DNA of 11,381 bases. Source: Enterovirga sp. (lineage in GTDB: Bacteria; Pseudomonadota; Alphaproteobacteria; Rhizobiales; Beijerinckiaceae). Positions 6,127 to 11,381 of this stretch are shown here, one piece after another. Each line of letters opens with the position of its first letter. The stretch's first letter is position 1. The notes under the pieces are model-generated. The model saw nothing but the letters and a program-made list of their open reading frames with translations. It was not told the DNA's origin and made no database searches. The translations under genes and the position numbers were made by a program. The stretch is from NCBI GenBank assembly GCA_028290385.1, contig JAQGJZ010000443.1, forward strand, positions 1 to 11,381. The letters are read 5' to 3'.

Positions 6127-6237
6127 ATGCGACATTCCCCTTTCAGAGGTACTGGTGTTTTCTTCGCCAACGTGGCGGACGGTCTCAGTCTCCGGGAGAT
6201 CGGTGGGGCATTGGCGACGGCGGGAGTTGCCAGATGA
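6127..6237 (+). CDS. Possible 36-residue ORF overlapping the phasin start
   Basis: An ATG at 6127 opens a 36-codon frame ending in ADGLSLREIGGALATAGVAR, with its TGA sharing the ATGA of the phasin start (6234-6237). The tail faintly resembles the SLREIAxALNARGV segment of serine-recombinase or HTH regions, so it could be a relic of such a gene or a short leader peptide coupled to phasin translation. No Shine-Dalgarno sequence precedes it, which argues against expression. Confidence 0.2.
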   Translation: MRHSPFRGTGVFFANVADGLSLREIGGALATAGVAR

Positions 6238-6821
6238 CGTTCAATCAGAATCATTCCCCGCCCAAACGGGGAGAGACACCCACGAAGCTGGCGGACGCTG
6301 CGAAAGGGCAGCCGGGCCGGCCGGCTGAGCAGGCATCAAGCGCGAGGGACAGCCACCGCGTAAGCACGAACACAATGGCCGGCCTGCACGAGAAGGCGGC
6401 CTTGGATCCAAAGCAACTCTTCCAGACTAGCATCGACGCTGCCACCCTCCAGGTCAGTGAGGCGTCGGGCCGCGTCACCCGTGCTATAGGCTTCTCTAGC
6501 GAGGTGAGTGAGCGGCTGCTTGAGCAATCCAACAAGGACATGGACATCGTAGCCCGATGTGGGACGGCGCTCACTCAGGCATTCCAGGATGCTTCGGGAA
6601 GCTGGCTGGAGATGAGCCAGAAGCAGTGGCACCGCAGTCTCGAAGGCATGCAGCGGCTCGCTGGCGCCAAGTCTGTTCAGGAATTCGCGACGACCCCGAC
6701 CGAACTCGTCCGGGACAGTTTGGAGCACGCAATCGAGGATAGCCAAGCCATTGCGGCCACGTCGCTGAAGGGGATCGAGCAGGCACGAGACACGTTTCTG
6801 AGGCCTCTCCGCCGGAGCTGA
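6234..6821 (+). CDS. Phasin family protein (Phasin_2 type)
   Basis: This 195-residue protein contains a phasin helix bundle at about residues 85-185 (SSEVSERLLEQSNKDMDIVA, then TQAFQDASGSWLEMSQKQWH, then ELVRDSLEHAIEDSQAIAAT). Phasins coat polyhydroxyalkanoate granules in the cytoplasm and control their number and size; some also act in stress tolerance. The start at 6234 has GGGAG 7 nt upstream. The first 60 or so residues are hydrophilic, rich in Pro, Ala, Lys and Ser, and probably disordered, which is longer than in a minimal phasin. A shorter form from Met48 is possible but lacks clear support. No PHA synthase or other PHA gene is nearby, so this is probably an accessory paralogue. Hairpins follow at 6836-6887. 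Confidence 0.82.
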   Translation: MTFNQNHSPPKRGETPTKLADAAKGQPGRPAEQASSARDSHRVSTNTMAGLHEKAALDPKQLFQTSIDAATLQVSEASGRVTRAIGFSSEVSERLLEQSNKDMDIVARCGTALTQAFQDASGSWLEMSQKQWHRSLEGMQRLAGAKSVQEFATTPTELVRDSLEHAIEDSQAIAATSLKGIEQARDTFLRPLRRS

Positions 6822-6835
6822 GCCTGCAACGCGAA

Positions 6836-6887
6836 AGCGCCGGCGCTCCCGGTCAACTGGAGCAGGCAGCGCGGGTCCGGCCCGTGC
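6836..6887 (+). terminator. Hairpins downstream of the phasin gene
   Basis: AGCGCCGGCGCT (6836-6847) is a perfect 12-bp palindrome 15 nt after the phasin stop. GCGCGGG (6869-6875) and CCCGTGC (6881-6887) then form a 7-bp stem with one G-U pair around a 5-nt loop. Neither is followed by a T-run, so this could be a factor-assisted terminator or an mRNA-protecting structure. Confidence 0.35.
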
Positions 6888-6937
6888 CGCCGTGATTCCC
6901 TTGTTGGCCGGAGTGAGACGCCGAGGAGGCCAGTCGC

Positions 6938-7177
6938 GTGGACATATTCATCGTTCAGCTCCGCAACGCAGACGCGGGAAGTTGGGGCAATCAAACCGAA
7001 ATCAGCGCTGCGTCTCCCCAAGAGGCTGCACAACAGGTCGCCGGTCGCGGCCTGCACCCCGGCCCAGGTCAGCGGGAGAACCTGCGCGCTCGGGTCTGGC
7101 CGACGCCTTTTGGCTCTCGAACCGGAATTCCATTCTACGAGGTGCCAGTTCCGACCATGTACCCAGAACCAGGGTGA
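6938..7177 (+). CDS. Small hypothetical protein, 79 residues
   Basis: A GTG at 6938 follows a strong site (GAGGAGG, ending 9 nt upstream) and opens a 79-codon frame starting MDIFIVQLRNADAGSWGNQT. It continues with AASPQEAAQQVAGRGLHPGP and RARVWPTPFG, and ends in a Pro-rich tail (PFYEVPVPTMYPEPG). The start looks like one beta strand, a loop and one helix, reminiscent of small alpha/beta folds. There is no signal peptide or membrane helix. I recognise no family, but the ribosome binding site and regular secondary-structure pattern support a real gene. It lies 116 bp after the phasin on the same strand. Confidence 0.6.
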   Translation: MDIFIVQLRNADAGSWGNQTEISAASPQEAAQQVAGRGLHPGPGQRENLRARVWPTPFGSRTGIPFYEVPVPTMYPEPG

Positions 7178-7250
7178 TGCTCGCGCAGGATAATGCACTC
7201 CAGTTCTCAGGCGCCGATCTTCCGTAGGAATCCGCTCAAAGGAGACTCTG

Positions 7251-7622
7251 ATGCAAGTCCCAGTTCAGGTGAAGCCGGCAGTATGGGGCGCCATCGGCGG
7301 CGCGGTGGCGGCAATGATCATCGGTTTCGCTTGGGGAGGTTGGGTGACTGGCGGTACATCCCAGAAGAATGCTGGGGTCGCGGCGAACGCGGCCGTCGTA
7401 CAAGCTTTCGTACCCCTCTGCGTCGCCAAGGCTGAACAGCAGCCGGAACAGCTTGAGGCGCTTAAGAAGCAGAGTTCCTATTCGCGCTACGACACTGTCA
7501 TCAAGGCTGGATGGGTTTCGAACGTGAGTGAAAAATACCGCCGGGACGTCGCCGATCAGTGTGGAGCAGCGGTCGTGGAATCCATGGATGCTGCCGCGGC
7601 AAAGAATCCACGAGGTACCTGA
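7251..7622 (+). CDS. Hypothetical single-pass membrane-anchored protein, 123 residues
   Basis: The ATG at 7251 is preceded by AAAGGAG with 7 nt spacing. Residues about 10-31 (AVWGAIGGAVAAMIIGFAWG) form one glycine/alanine-rich membrane helix. The remainder, from about 40 to 123, is soluble, contains Cys57 and Cys104, and is helix-prone (AKAEQQPEQLEALKKQSSYS; VIKAGWVSNVSEKYRRDVAD). The arrangement suggests an inner-membrane anchor with a periplasmic domain in which the two cysteines could pair. No catalytic motif is visible. I recall similar orphan proteins from alphaproteobacterial genomes but no assigned function. It lies 73 bp after the preceding small gene. Confidence 0.72.
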   Translation: MQVPVQVKPAVWGAIGGAVAAMIIGFAWGGWVTGGTSQKNAGVAANAAVVQAFVPLCVAKAEQQPEQLEALKKQSSYSRYDTVIKAGWVSNVSEKYRRDVADQCGAAVVESMDAAAAKNPRGT

Positions 7623-7637
7623 CGCCAACGGACAAGA

Positions 7638-7654
7638 GAGGGCGAATCGCCCTC
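7638..7654 (+). terminator. Intergenic GC-rich hairpin
   Basis: GAGGGCG (7638-7644) and CGCCCTC (7648-7654) form a perfect 7-bp stem with the triloop AAT. It lies 16 nt after one small gene and 17 nt before the next. The absence of a T-run makes it either a weak terminator or an mRNA-processing or attenuating hairpin that lowers expression of the downstream gene. Confidence 0.4.
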
Positions 7655-7670
7655 GTCAGCGGAGTGCAAA

Positions 7671-8012
7671 ATGCGAAATCCTTATGAAGGGCGCACCGCT
7701 CGCCAGAACGCAGCGTTGTATGCCGACGCCAGCCAAAGTGGCGCGACGCCCGCCCACACGGCCAATTGGCCACCGGACGGGACCGCTGCGAGACAGGCTG
7801 CGCCCGCGGGCGACAGGTCGTCCGCTGTTCCGTACAACGATCCAGGAAGCCGCCTGAAGAATCTCATCGAGGCGGTCGCGCTGCGCGAGATCGATCTCGC
7901 CCAGGCGCAATGTGCGCCTACGGACGCTGAAGACAACGTTCGCCTTGGCCAGATCGCTGGTCGCCTGCACCGAGCCCGCACGGAACTGGTCGAGCTTCAA
8001 TCCTCGCGGTAA
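7671..8012 (+). CDS. Hypothetical protein with C-terminal coiled-coil, 113 residues
   Basis: The ATG at 7671 follows CGGAG with a 7-8 nt gap. The first 55 or so residues are hydrophilic and low in order (YEGRTARQNAALYADASQSG and onward, rich in Ala, Pro, Thr). From about residue 60 the chain becomes a likely helical hairpin (SRLKNLIEAVALREIDLAQA, then GQIAGRLHRARTELVELQSS) with heptad-like hydrophobic spacing, suggesting dimerisation or binding to another helix. There is no signal peptide or membrane segment. It is third in the plus-strand run of small genes and is not recognised as a member of a named family. Confidence 0.55.
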   Translation: MRNPYEGRTARQNAALYADASQSGATPAHTANWPPDGTAARQAAPAGDRSSAVPYNDPGSRLKNLIEAVALREIDLAQAQCAPTDAEDNVRLGQIAGRLHRARTELVELQSSR

Positions 8013-8050
8013 CGCCAGGTGGCATACGCGGTCGAGCAGAGGAGAAATCC

Positions 8051-8137
8051 ATGCCCCACAATCGACCGCCGCAAAAGCAGACTGCCGTCGACAAAGCCGC
8101 TGTCTACTTCATGGGTGATGAGCAGACATTGCCATGA
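8051..8137 (+). CDS. Possible 28-residue small protein
   Basis: An ATG at 8051 preceded by GAGGAG with 6 nt spacing starts a 28-codon frame, MPHNRPPQKQTAVDKAAVYF then MGDEQTLP, ending at TGA 8135-8137. The ribosome binding site is excellent, and the peptide follows the preceding gene by 38 bp. The overlapping frame afterwards carries HDRIAAEIDRRLATGV, which looks protein-like, so this may be a longer gene broken near 8130 rather than a true 28-mer. Confidence 0.35.
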   Translation: MPHNRPPQKQTAVDKAAVYFMGDEQTLP

Positions 8138-8159
8138 CCGGATCGCCGCGGAGATCGAC

Positions 8160-8181
8160 CGACGCCTAGCAACAGGCGTCG
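8160..8181. repeat. Hairpin between converging gene sets
   Basis: CGACGCCT (8160-8167) and AGGCGTCG (8174-8181) form a perfect 8-bp inverted repeat around the 6-nt loop AGCAAC. It lies between the plus-strand small genes and the 3' end of the minus-strand glycosidase, where a bidirectional terminator would be expected. There is no T-run on either side. The rest of 8138-8256 shows no gene. Confidence 0.4.
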
Positions 8182-8256
8182 TACGGTCCGGATCGCGGGT
8201 TGGCCGGCCCTCGCACTGCCGCCCGTCCCTGATGAATTAGCGGAACAGGGCCAGTT

Positions 8257-10458
8257 CTACTTCGAGAGCACCAAGCCTGCCGTGCCTTCTCGCGAGAGAA
8301 TGTTGGCCGTCATGTCACGGCCGTAGCGATGCAAGCGCAGGTCCATTCGAGAAGTGCCGAGCCTGAGATTGCGGATGACAACCTCATCGAGAAACTCGGG
8401 CGCGACCGGGTTCTGCAAACAGATCTGATCGCGGTCATGCGCCAGATCGAGGCCAATGCAGGCGGCCAGCAAGCCGAAGGAGGTTGCGGCCGCCCAAGCC
8501 TGAGGCGAGCATGCGACCGGGTAGGCCGTCGGCCCACGGTGGGGCCGGCGAATAAAGCCGCAGAACAGCTCGGGCAGCCGGCGTGATTCCTGGTGGGTGG
8601 CCGCGCTGAACAGACCCTCGAACAAGCGCGCAGCTTCAGACTTGAAGCCGTAGCGCGCAAAGCCGAGTGCGATCAGCGCGTTGTCGTGGGGCCAGATCGA
8701 GCCGTTGTGATAGGACATCGGATTGTACCGGGCCTCCCCCGATGGCACGGTGCGGATGCCCCAGCCGCTGAACGATTCAGGGTTCATCAGCGTGTCAGCC
8801 GTCTGCCGCGCCCGCTCCGGGTCGGCGATCCCGGTGAAGAGCGCGTGGCCCGCGTTGGACGCGCGGACCCGGCAGGGCCGCTTTGCCCCATCGAGGGCGA
8901 GTGCATAGGTGCCGATTTCCGGGCACCAGAACGCCTGCTCGAACTGCGCCTGCAGACGCTCTGCCTCGCCGTCCAGCCGACCCGCAAGCTCGCCACGGCC
9001 CAAACGGAGCGCCATGACAGCGGCGGCACGCTTAGCGGCATAGACGTAGCCCTGGACCTCACACAGCGCGATCGGCCCTTCGGCGTTCGATCCGTCGCTG
9101 TGGAAGATGGCGTCGTGCGAGTCTTTCCAGCCCTGATTGGCGAGCCCGCTTTCGGTTTCGCGGAAGTACTCGACGAACCCGTCCCCGTCGCAGTCCCCGC
9201 TGGTATCGATCCAGCCCAGGGCTGCCTCGATATTGGGCCAAAGCTCACGGATAAGCTGCTCGTCGCCCGTCCGGTGGAAGTACATGCCGGCCAGCATCAC
9301 GAAGAGCGGCGTGGCATCGACCGTCCCGTAATAGCGCCGGAACGGCACCTCCCCGAGATTGGCCATCTCGCCGTTCCGGGTCTCGTGCATGATCTTGCCG
9401 GGCTGGGCATCGGACTTGCGGTCGGTGCTGGTCGCCTGCGTGGCCGCCAGCGTGCGCAGGACGCCGGCTGCGATCGACGGGTCGATCCAGAGCATCAGCA
9501 TCGCCGTGATGATCCCGTCGCGGCCGAAAATCGTGCTGAACCAGGGAATGCCCGCGTACGGGTAGGGGCCGAGCTCGGACCGGGTGACGAGGGTGTAGAC
9601 GTCCGACGTCGCTCGGCAGACCACCTCGTTGAACAGATCGTTCGAGCTGCGCACCGTCGCGATCCGGGCGGTTGAGGATCGCCGCGCCCGGCGCATCTCG
9701 CGGTAGCCCCTGAAGAAGTCGCCCACCTCGTTGGCGGTGTTTTCCTCGCTGGACACGTTGACAAACAGCGAGGTTTGCTCGCCGGGCTCGAGCGCGACGT
9801 CGAACGTCGCCCGCCCCACCTCGACATTGAGGGGCTCAGGGCTGAATTTCAGCACGGTCCGGCGCTCGATGCCGTCCAGCCCCTGATAGTGGAACTCGAC
9901 CTGATCGCGTTTGTCGGCCTTGGTCGTGCGCCGGCCGCGTCTTGCTCGTGTGGTGCCTCGCACCTCGAACAAGTCAGCGAAGTCTGCGTCAAACAGGATG
10001 TCCAGAAAGAATCGGCGTGGCGCCCGGTCGTAATTCCTGAGGGTTATCCGCTCGTAGCAGACGGCATTCCAAAGGAACTTCGTTCGGCCGATGAAAATCG
10101 TGTCCCGCAGCATTCGCCTTTCGACCGAGGGCACATCGGAATTCGTCAGGTCGACCGACAGAGCTGCCTTGTCCTCGTGCATGACCGAGCTGAGAAGGTG
10201 AGGCCGCTTGCCTTCAATCCGCAGTTCGTAATGAGAGAGGTATCGCGTATCGCGATAGAACAGGCCCTCGGCCGTGTCCTTCACGGCGCCGACGTCGCCG
10301 TAGCTGTCCAGCACGGCGAATGCATCCCCGTGCTTCAGGTTGCGAAGCGGGCGATCGACCAGAGAGATCGCAGTCTCGATCTCGTATTCTGACCAGAGGT
10401 TCGGCTCGTGACCGAGCGAAATGGCTTGGGCGTTGGATGTCCGGGCGCTGTTCGCCAT
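8257..10458 (-). CDS. Glycogen debranching-like glycosidase (amylo-alpha-1,6-glucosidase family)
   Basis: This 733-residue cytoplasmic enzyme has the two-part layout of bacterial debranching-like glycosidases. The N-terminal beta-rich domain (about 38-235; HGDAFAVLDSYGDV, GLFYRDTRYLSHYELRIEG) resembles GDE_N_bis. The C-terminal (alpha/alpha)6 barrel (about 275-675) resembles the GH15/GH133 catalytic fold. Barrel motifs are GIPWFSTIFGRDGIITAM (303-320), MHETRNGEMA (358-367), NQGWKDSHDAI (441-451) and SYHNGSIWPHDNALIA (582-597). Asp446 and Glu630 are the best guesses for the acid and base by analogy; I cannot prove them. Family members release glucose from alpha-glucan branch points or act on related oligosaccharides. 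It starts 55 bp after a GT4 gene and is probably cotranscribed with it. An AAGGA lies about 12 nt before the ATG at 10458. Confidence 0.9.
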   Translation of the reverse strand: MANSARTSNAQAISLGHEPNLWSEYEIETAISLVDRPLRNLKHGDAFAVLDSYGDVGAVKDTAEGLFYRDTRYLSHYELRIEGKRPHLLSSVMHEDKAALSVDLTNSDVPSVERRMLRDTIFIGRTKFLWNAVCYERITLRNYDRAPRRFFLDILFDADFADLFEVRGTTRARRGRRTTKADKRDQVEFHYQGLDGIERRTVLKFSPEPLNVEVGRATFDVALEPGEQTSLFVNVSSEENTANEVGDFFRGYREMRRARRSSTARIATVRSSNDLFNEVVCRATSDVYTLVTRSELGPYPYAGIPWFSTIFGRDGIITAMLMLWIDPSIAAGVLRTLAATQATSTDRKSDAQPGKIMHETRNGEMANLGEVPFRRYYGTVDATPLFVMLAGMYFHRTGDEQLIRELWPNIEAALGWIDTSGDCDGDGFVEYFRETESGLANQGWKDSHDAIFHSDGSNAEGPIALCEVQGYVYAAKRAAAVMALRLGRGELAGRLDGEAERLQAQFEQAFWCPEIGTYALALDGAKRPCRVRASNAGHALFTGIADPERARQTADTLMNPESFSGWGIRTVPSGEARYNPMSYHNGSIWPHDNALIALGFARYGFKSEAARLFEGLFSAATHQESRRLPELFCGFIRRPHRGPTAYPVACSPQAWAAATSFGLLAACIGLDLAHDRDQICLQNPVAPEFLDEVVIRNLRLGTSRMDLRLHRYGRDMTANILSREGTAGLVLSK

Positions 10459-10513
10459 ATCGTTGCTGGATCCTTGCAGCTCGGACTTCGAGGTCCGGCT
10501 GGGTGACGCAAAT

Positions 10514-11381
10514 TCAGTTGGCGGGGTGAACCCGCGCCGATCGTCTACCGGCGAAGTTCAGGAGCGGCCATTCGGCGGCAGGCTCAGGCCGGTCGGAAAG
10601 CGCGTACGCGGCCGCGTCGCCCAACGCTAGGAGCCGGCCATACGCGGCGAGGTAGTTGTCGGCCATCTGCGACGCCGTGAACCGCTGTTCGAAGCGGGCA
10701 CGCACGAGAGCACGGCTGAGATTGCGGATCCCCTGGACGGCAAAGACAGCCTCGTCGATTGACTCGACGATATGCCCTGTGACGCCGTCATCGACCAGTT
10801 CCGGGACCGAGCCGTTGCGCCACGCAATGACGGGCGTACCGGCGGACATTGACTCGATCGCGACCAGGCCGAACGGCTCCGGCCAGTCAATTGGGAATAG
10901 GAGCGCGAGTGCGTTCCCCAGAAAGGCGGACTTCTCCAGCTCGTTGATCTCGCCGATGAACTCGACCAGGGGGTGATCGAGAAGCGGCCGGATCGTCTGA
11001 TCGAAATACGCCTGATCGGCCTTGTCCACCTTGGCCGCAATCTTGAGCGGAACTCCCGCCGCCATCGCGATCTGGATGGCCCGGTCCGGGCGTTTCTCAG
11101 GTGATATTCGCCCCAGAAAGGCAAGGTAATCGCCGCCCTTCGCGAACGGGCAAACCGTGGACGGCAGACCATGATAGACCGTCCCGAGCCAATTTGCGCC
11201 GGCCGGCATCGGCGTGCGCTGATGATCCGAGATGGACACCAGGGGCATGTCGGGGAATGCCCGGTAGATCGGGTGATAGTCCGGGAGGTCGAGACGCCCG
11301 TGGAGCGTCGTGAGACACTTGTGGAATGAGGCTTGGAAGAGCGGAAACTGCAGCATATCGACGTGGAAATGGATCACTTCG
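10514..11381 (-). CDS. GT4-type glycosyltransferase, N-terminus outside the window
   Basis: The frame is open to the right edge, so the visible 288 codons are the C-terminal three quarters or so of a GT-B glycosyltransferase. The first in-window residues (VIHFHVDMLQFPLF, then LTTLHGRLDLPD) belong to the N-terminal Rossmann domain. The nucleotide-sugar domain follows, with DYLAFLGRISPEKRPDRAI (about 83-101 from the GTG at 11377) giving the phosphate-binding Arg and Lys. The EX7E signature is EPFGLVAIE (Glu167 and Glu175), followed by GTPVIAWRNGSVPELVDDGVTG in this family's usual form. It transfers a sugar from an NDP-sugar with retention of configuration; acceptor and donor are not readable. 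The apparent GTG start at 11377 is internal. The pairing with the debranching-like glycosidase suggests glucan or glucosylated-oligosaccharide metabolism. Confidence 0.92.
   Translation of the reverse strand, partial: EVIHFHVDMLQFPLFQASFHKCLTTLHGRLDLPDYHPIYRAFPDMPLVSISDHQRTPMPAGANWLGTVYHGLPSTVCPFAKGGDYLAFLGRISPEKRPDRAIQIAMAAGVPLKIAAKVDKADQAYFDQTIRPLLDHPLVEFIGEINELEKSAFLGNALALLFPIDWPEPFGLVAIESMSAGTPVIAWRNGSVPELVDDGVTGHIVESIDEAVFAVQGIRNLSRALVRARFEQRFTASQMADNYLAAYGRLLALGDAAAYALSDRPEPAAEWPLLNFAGRRSARVHPAN

Noticed and set aside
5930-6233. EcfG-type general stress promoter (GGAAC-N17-CGTT) for the phasin
   Set aside because: I looked for the GGAAC box in this interval and found none.
6024-6254. 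Minus-strand 76-codon frame upstream of the phasin
   Set aside because: No ribosome binding site, and it overlaps the phasin start region and likely promoters; not protein-like.
8593-9675. Long plus-strand reading frame (360 codons)
   Set aside because: Antisense to the debranching-like glycosidase catalytic domain, with no recognisable fold.
1-11381. CRISPR array or tandem repeats
   Set aside because: No regularly spaced repeats seen at any scale; only isolated inverted repeats.

Overview
The window reads as chromosomal DNA of a GC-rich alphaproteobacterium. A Methylobacterium-like member of the Hyphomicrobiales is my best guess, from the codon bias, a Phasin_2-type phasin, and several small orphan proteins of a kind I associate with that group. 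No rRNA, CRISPR array or complete mobile element is present. One tRNA gene divides the window into two unlike halves.

Left half (1-4096, all minus strand): a metabolic cluster. In transcription order it holds an FAD-dependent DAO-type oxidoreductase (4096-2723), an XRE-type regulator with a C-terminal cupin sensor (2576-1950), an alpha/beta hydrolase of the FrsA / 2,6-dihydropseudooxynicotine hydrolase type (1832-603), and a papain-fold protein resembling the N-terminal domain of BtrH (579 to beyond base 1). The last two are 23 bp apart and almost certainly cotranscribed, possibly from a promoter at about 1867-1895 that carries a LacI-operator-like palindrome. The mixture suggests a small regulated pathway acting on an amine or amide-linked carbon compound. 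I cannot name the substrate, and this is the best candidate here for an undescribed system.

Middle (4315-6233): tRNA-Ser(CGA), with its own terminator and a candidate promoter, is followed by about 1.8 kb of gene-poor, lower-GC, eroded DNA. It holds a frameshifted small gene (4969-5206), a 40-residue relic of an IS5-type transposase (5482-5610), orphan reading-frame scraps, and a small two-helix membrane protein gene (5921-5592) whose C-terminus runs into the IS relic. This is how accessory DNA downstream of a tRNA integration site typically looks, although I found no second att copy inside the window.

Right half: a plus-strand run of a phasin (6234-6821) and three or four small proteins of unknown function (6938-7177, 7251-7622, 7671-8012, perhaps 8051-8137), each with a good ribosome binding site. 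Converging on them from the right edge is a minus-strand pair: a GT4 glycosyltransferase, truncated by the window edge (11381-10514), and a 733-residue glycogen-debranching-like glycosidase (10458-8257), 55 bp apart. They probably act together on a storage or stress-related glucan or oligosaccharide.
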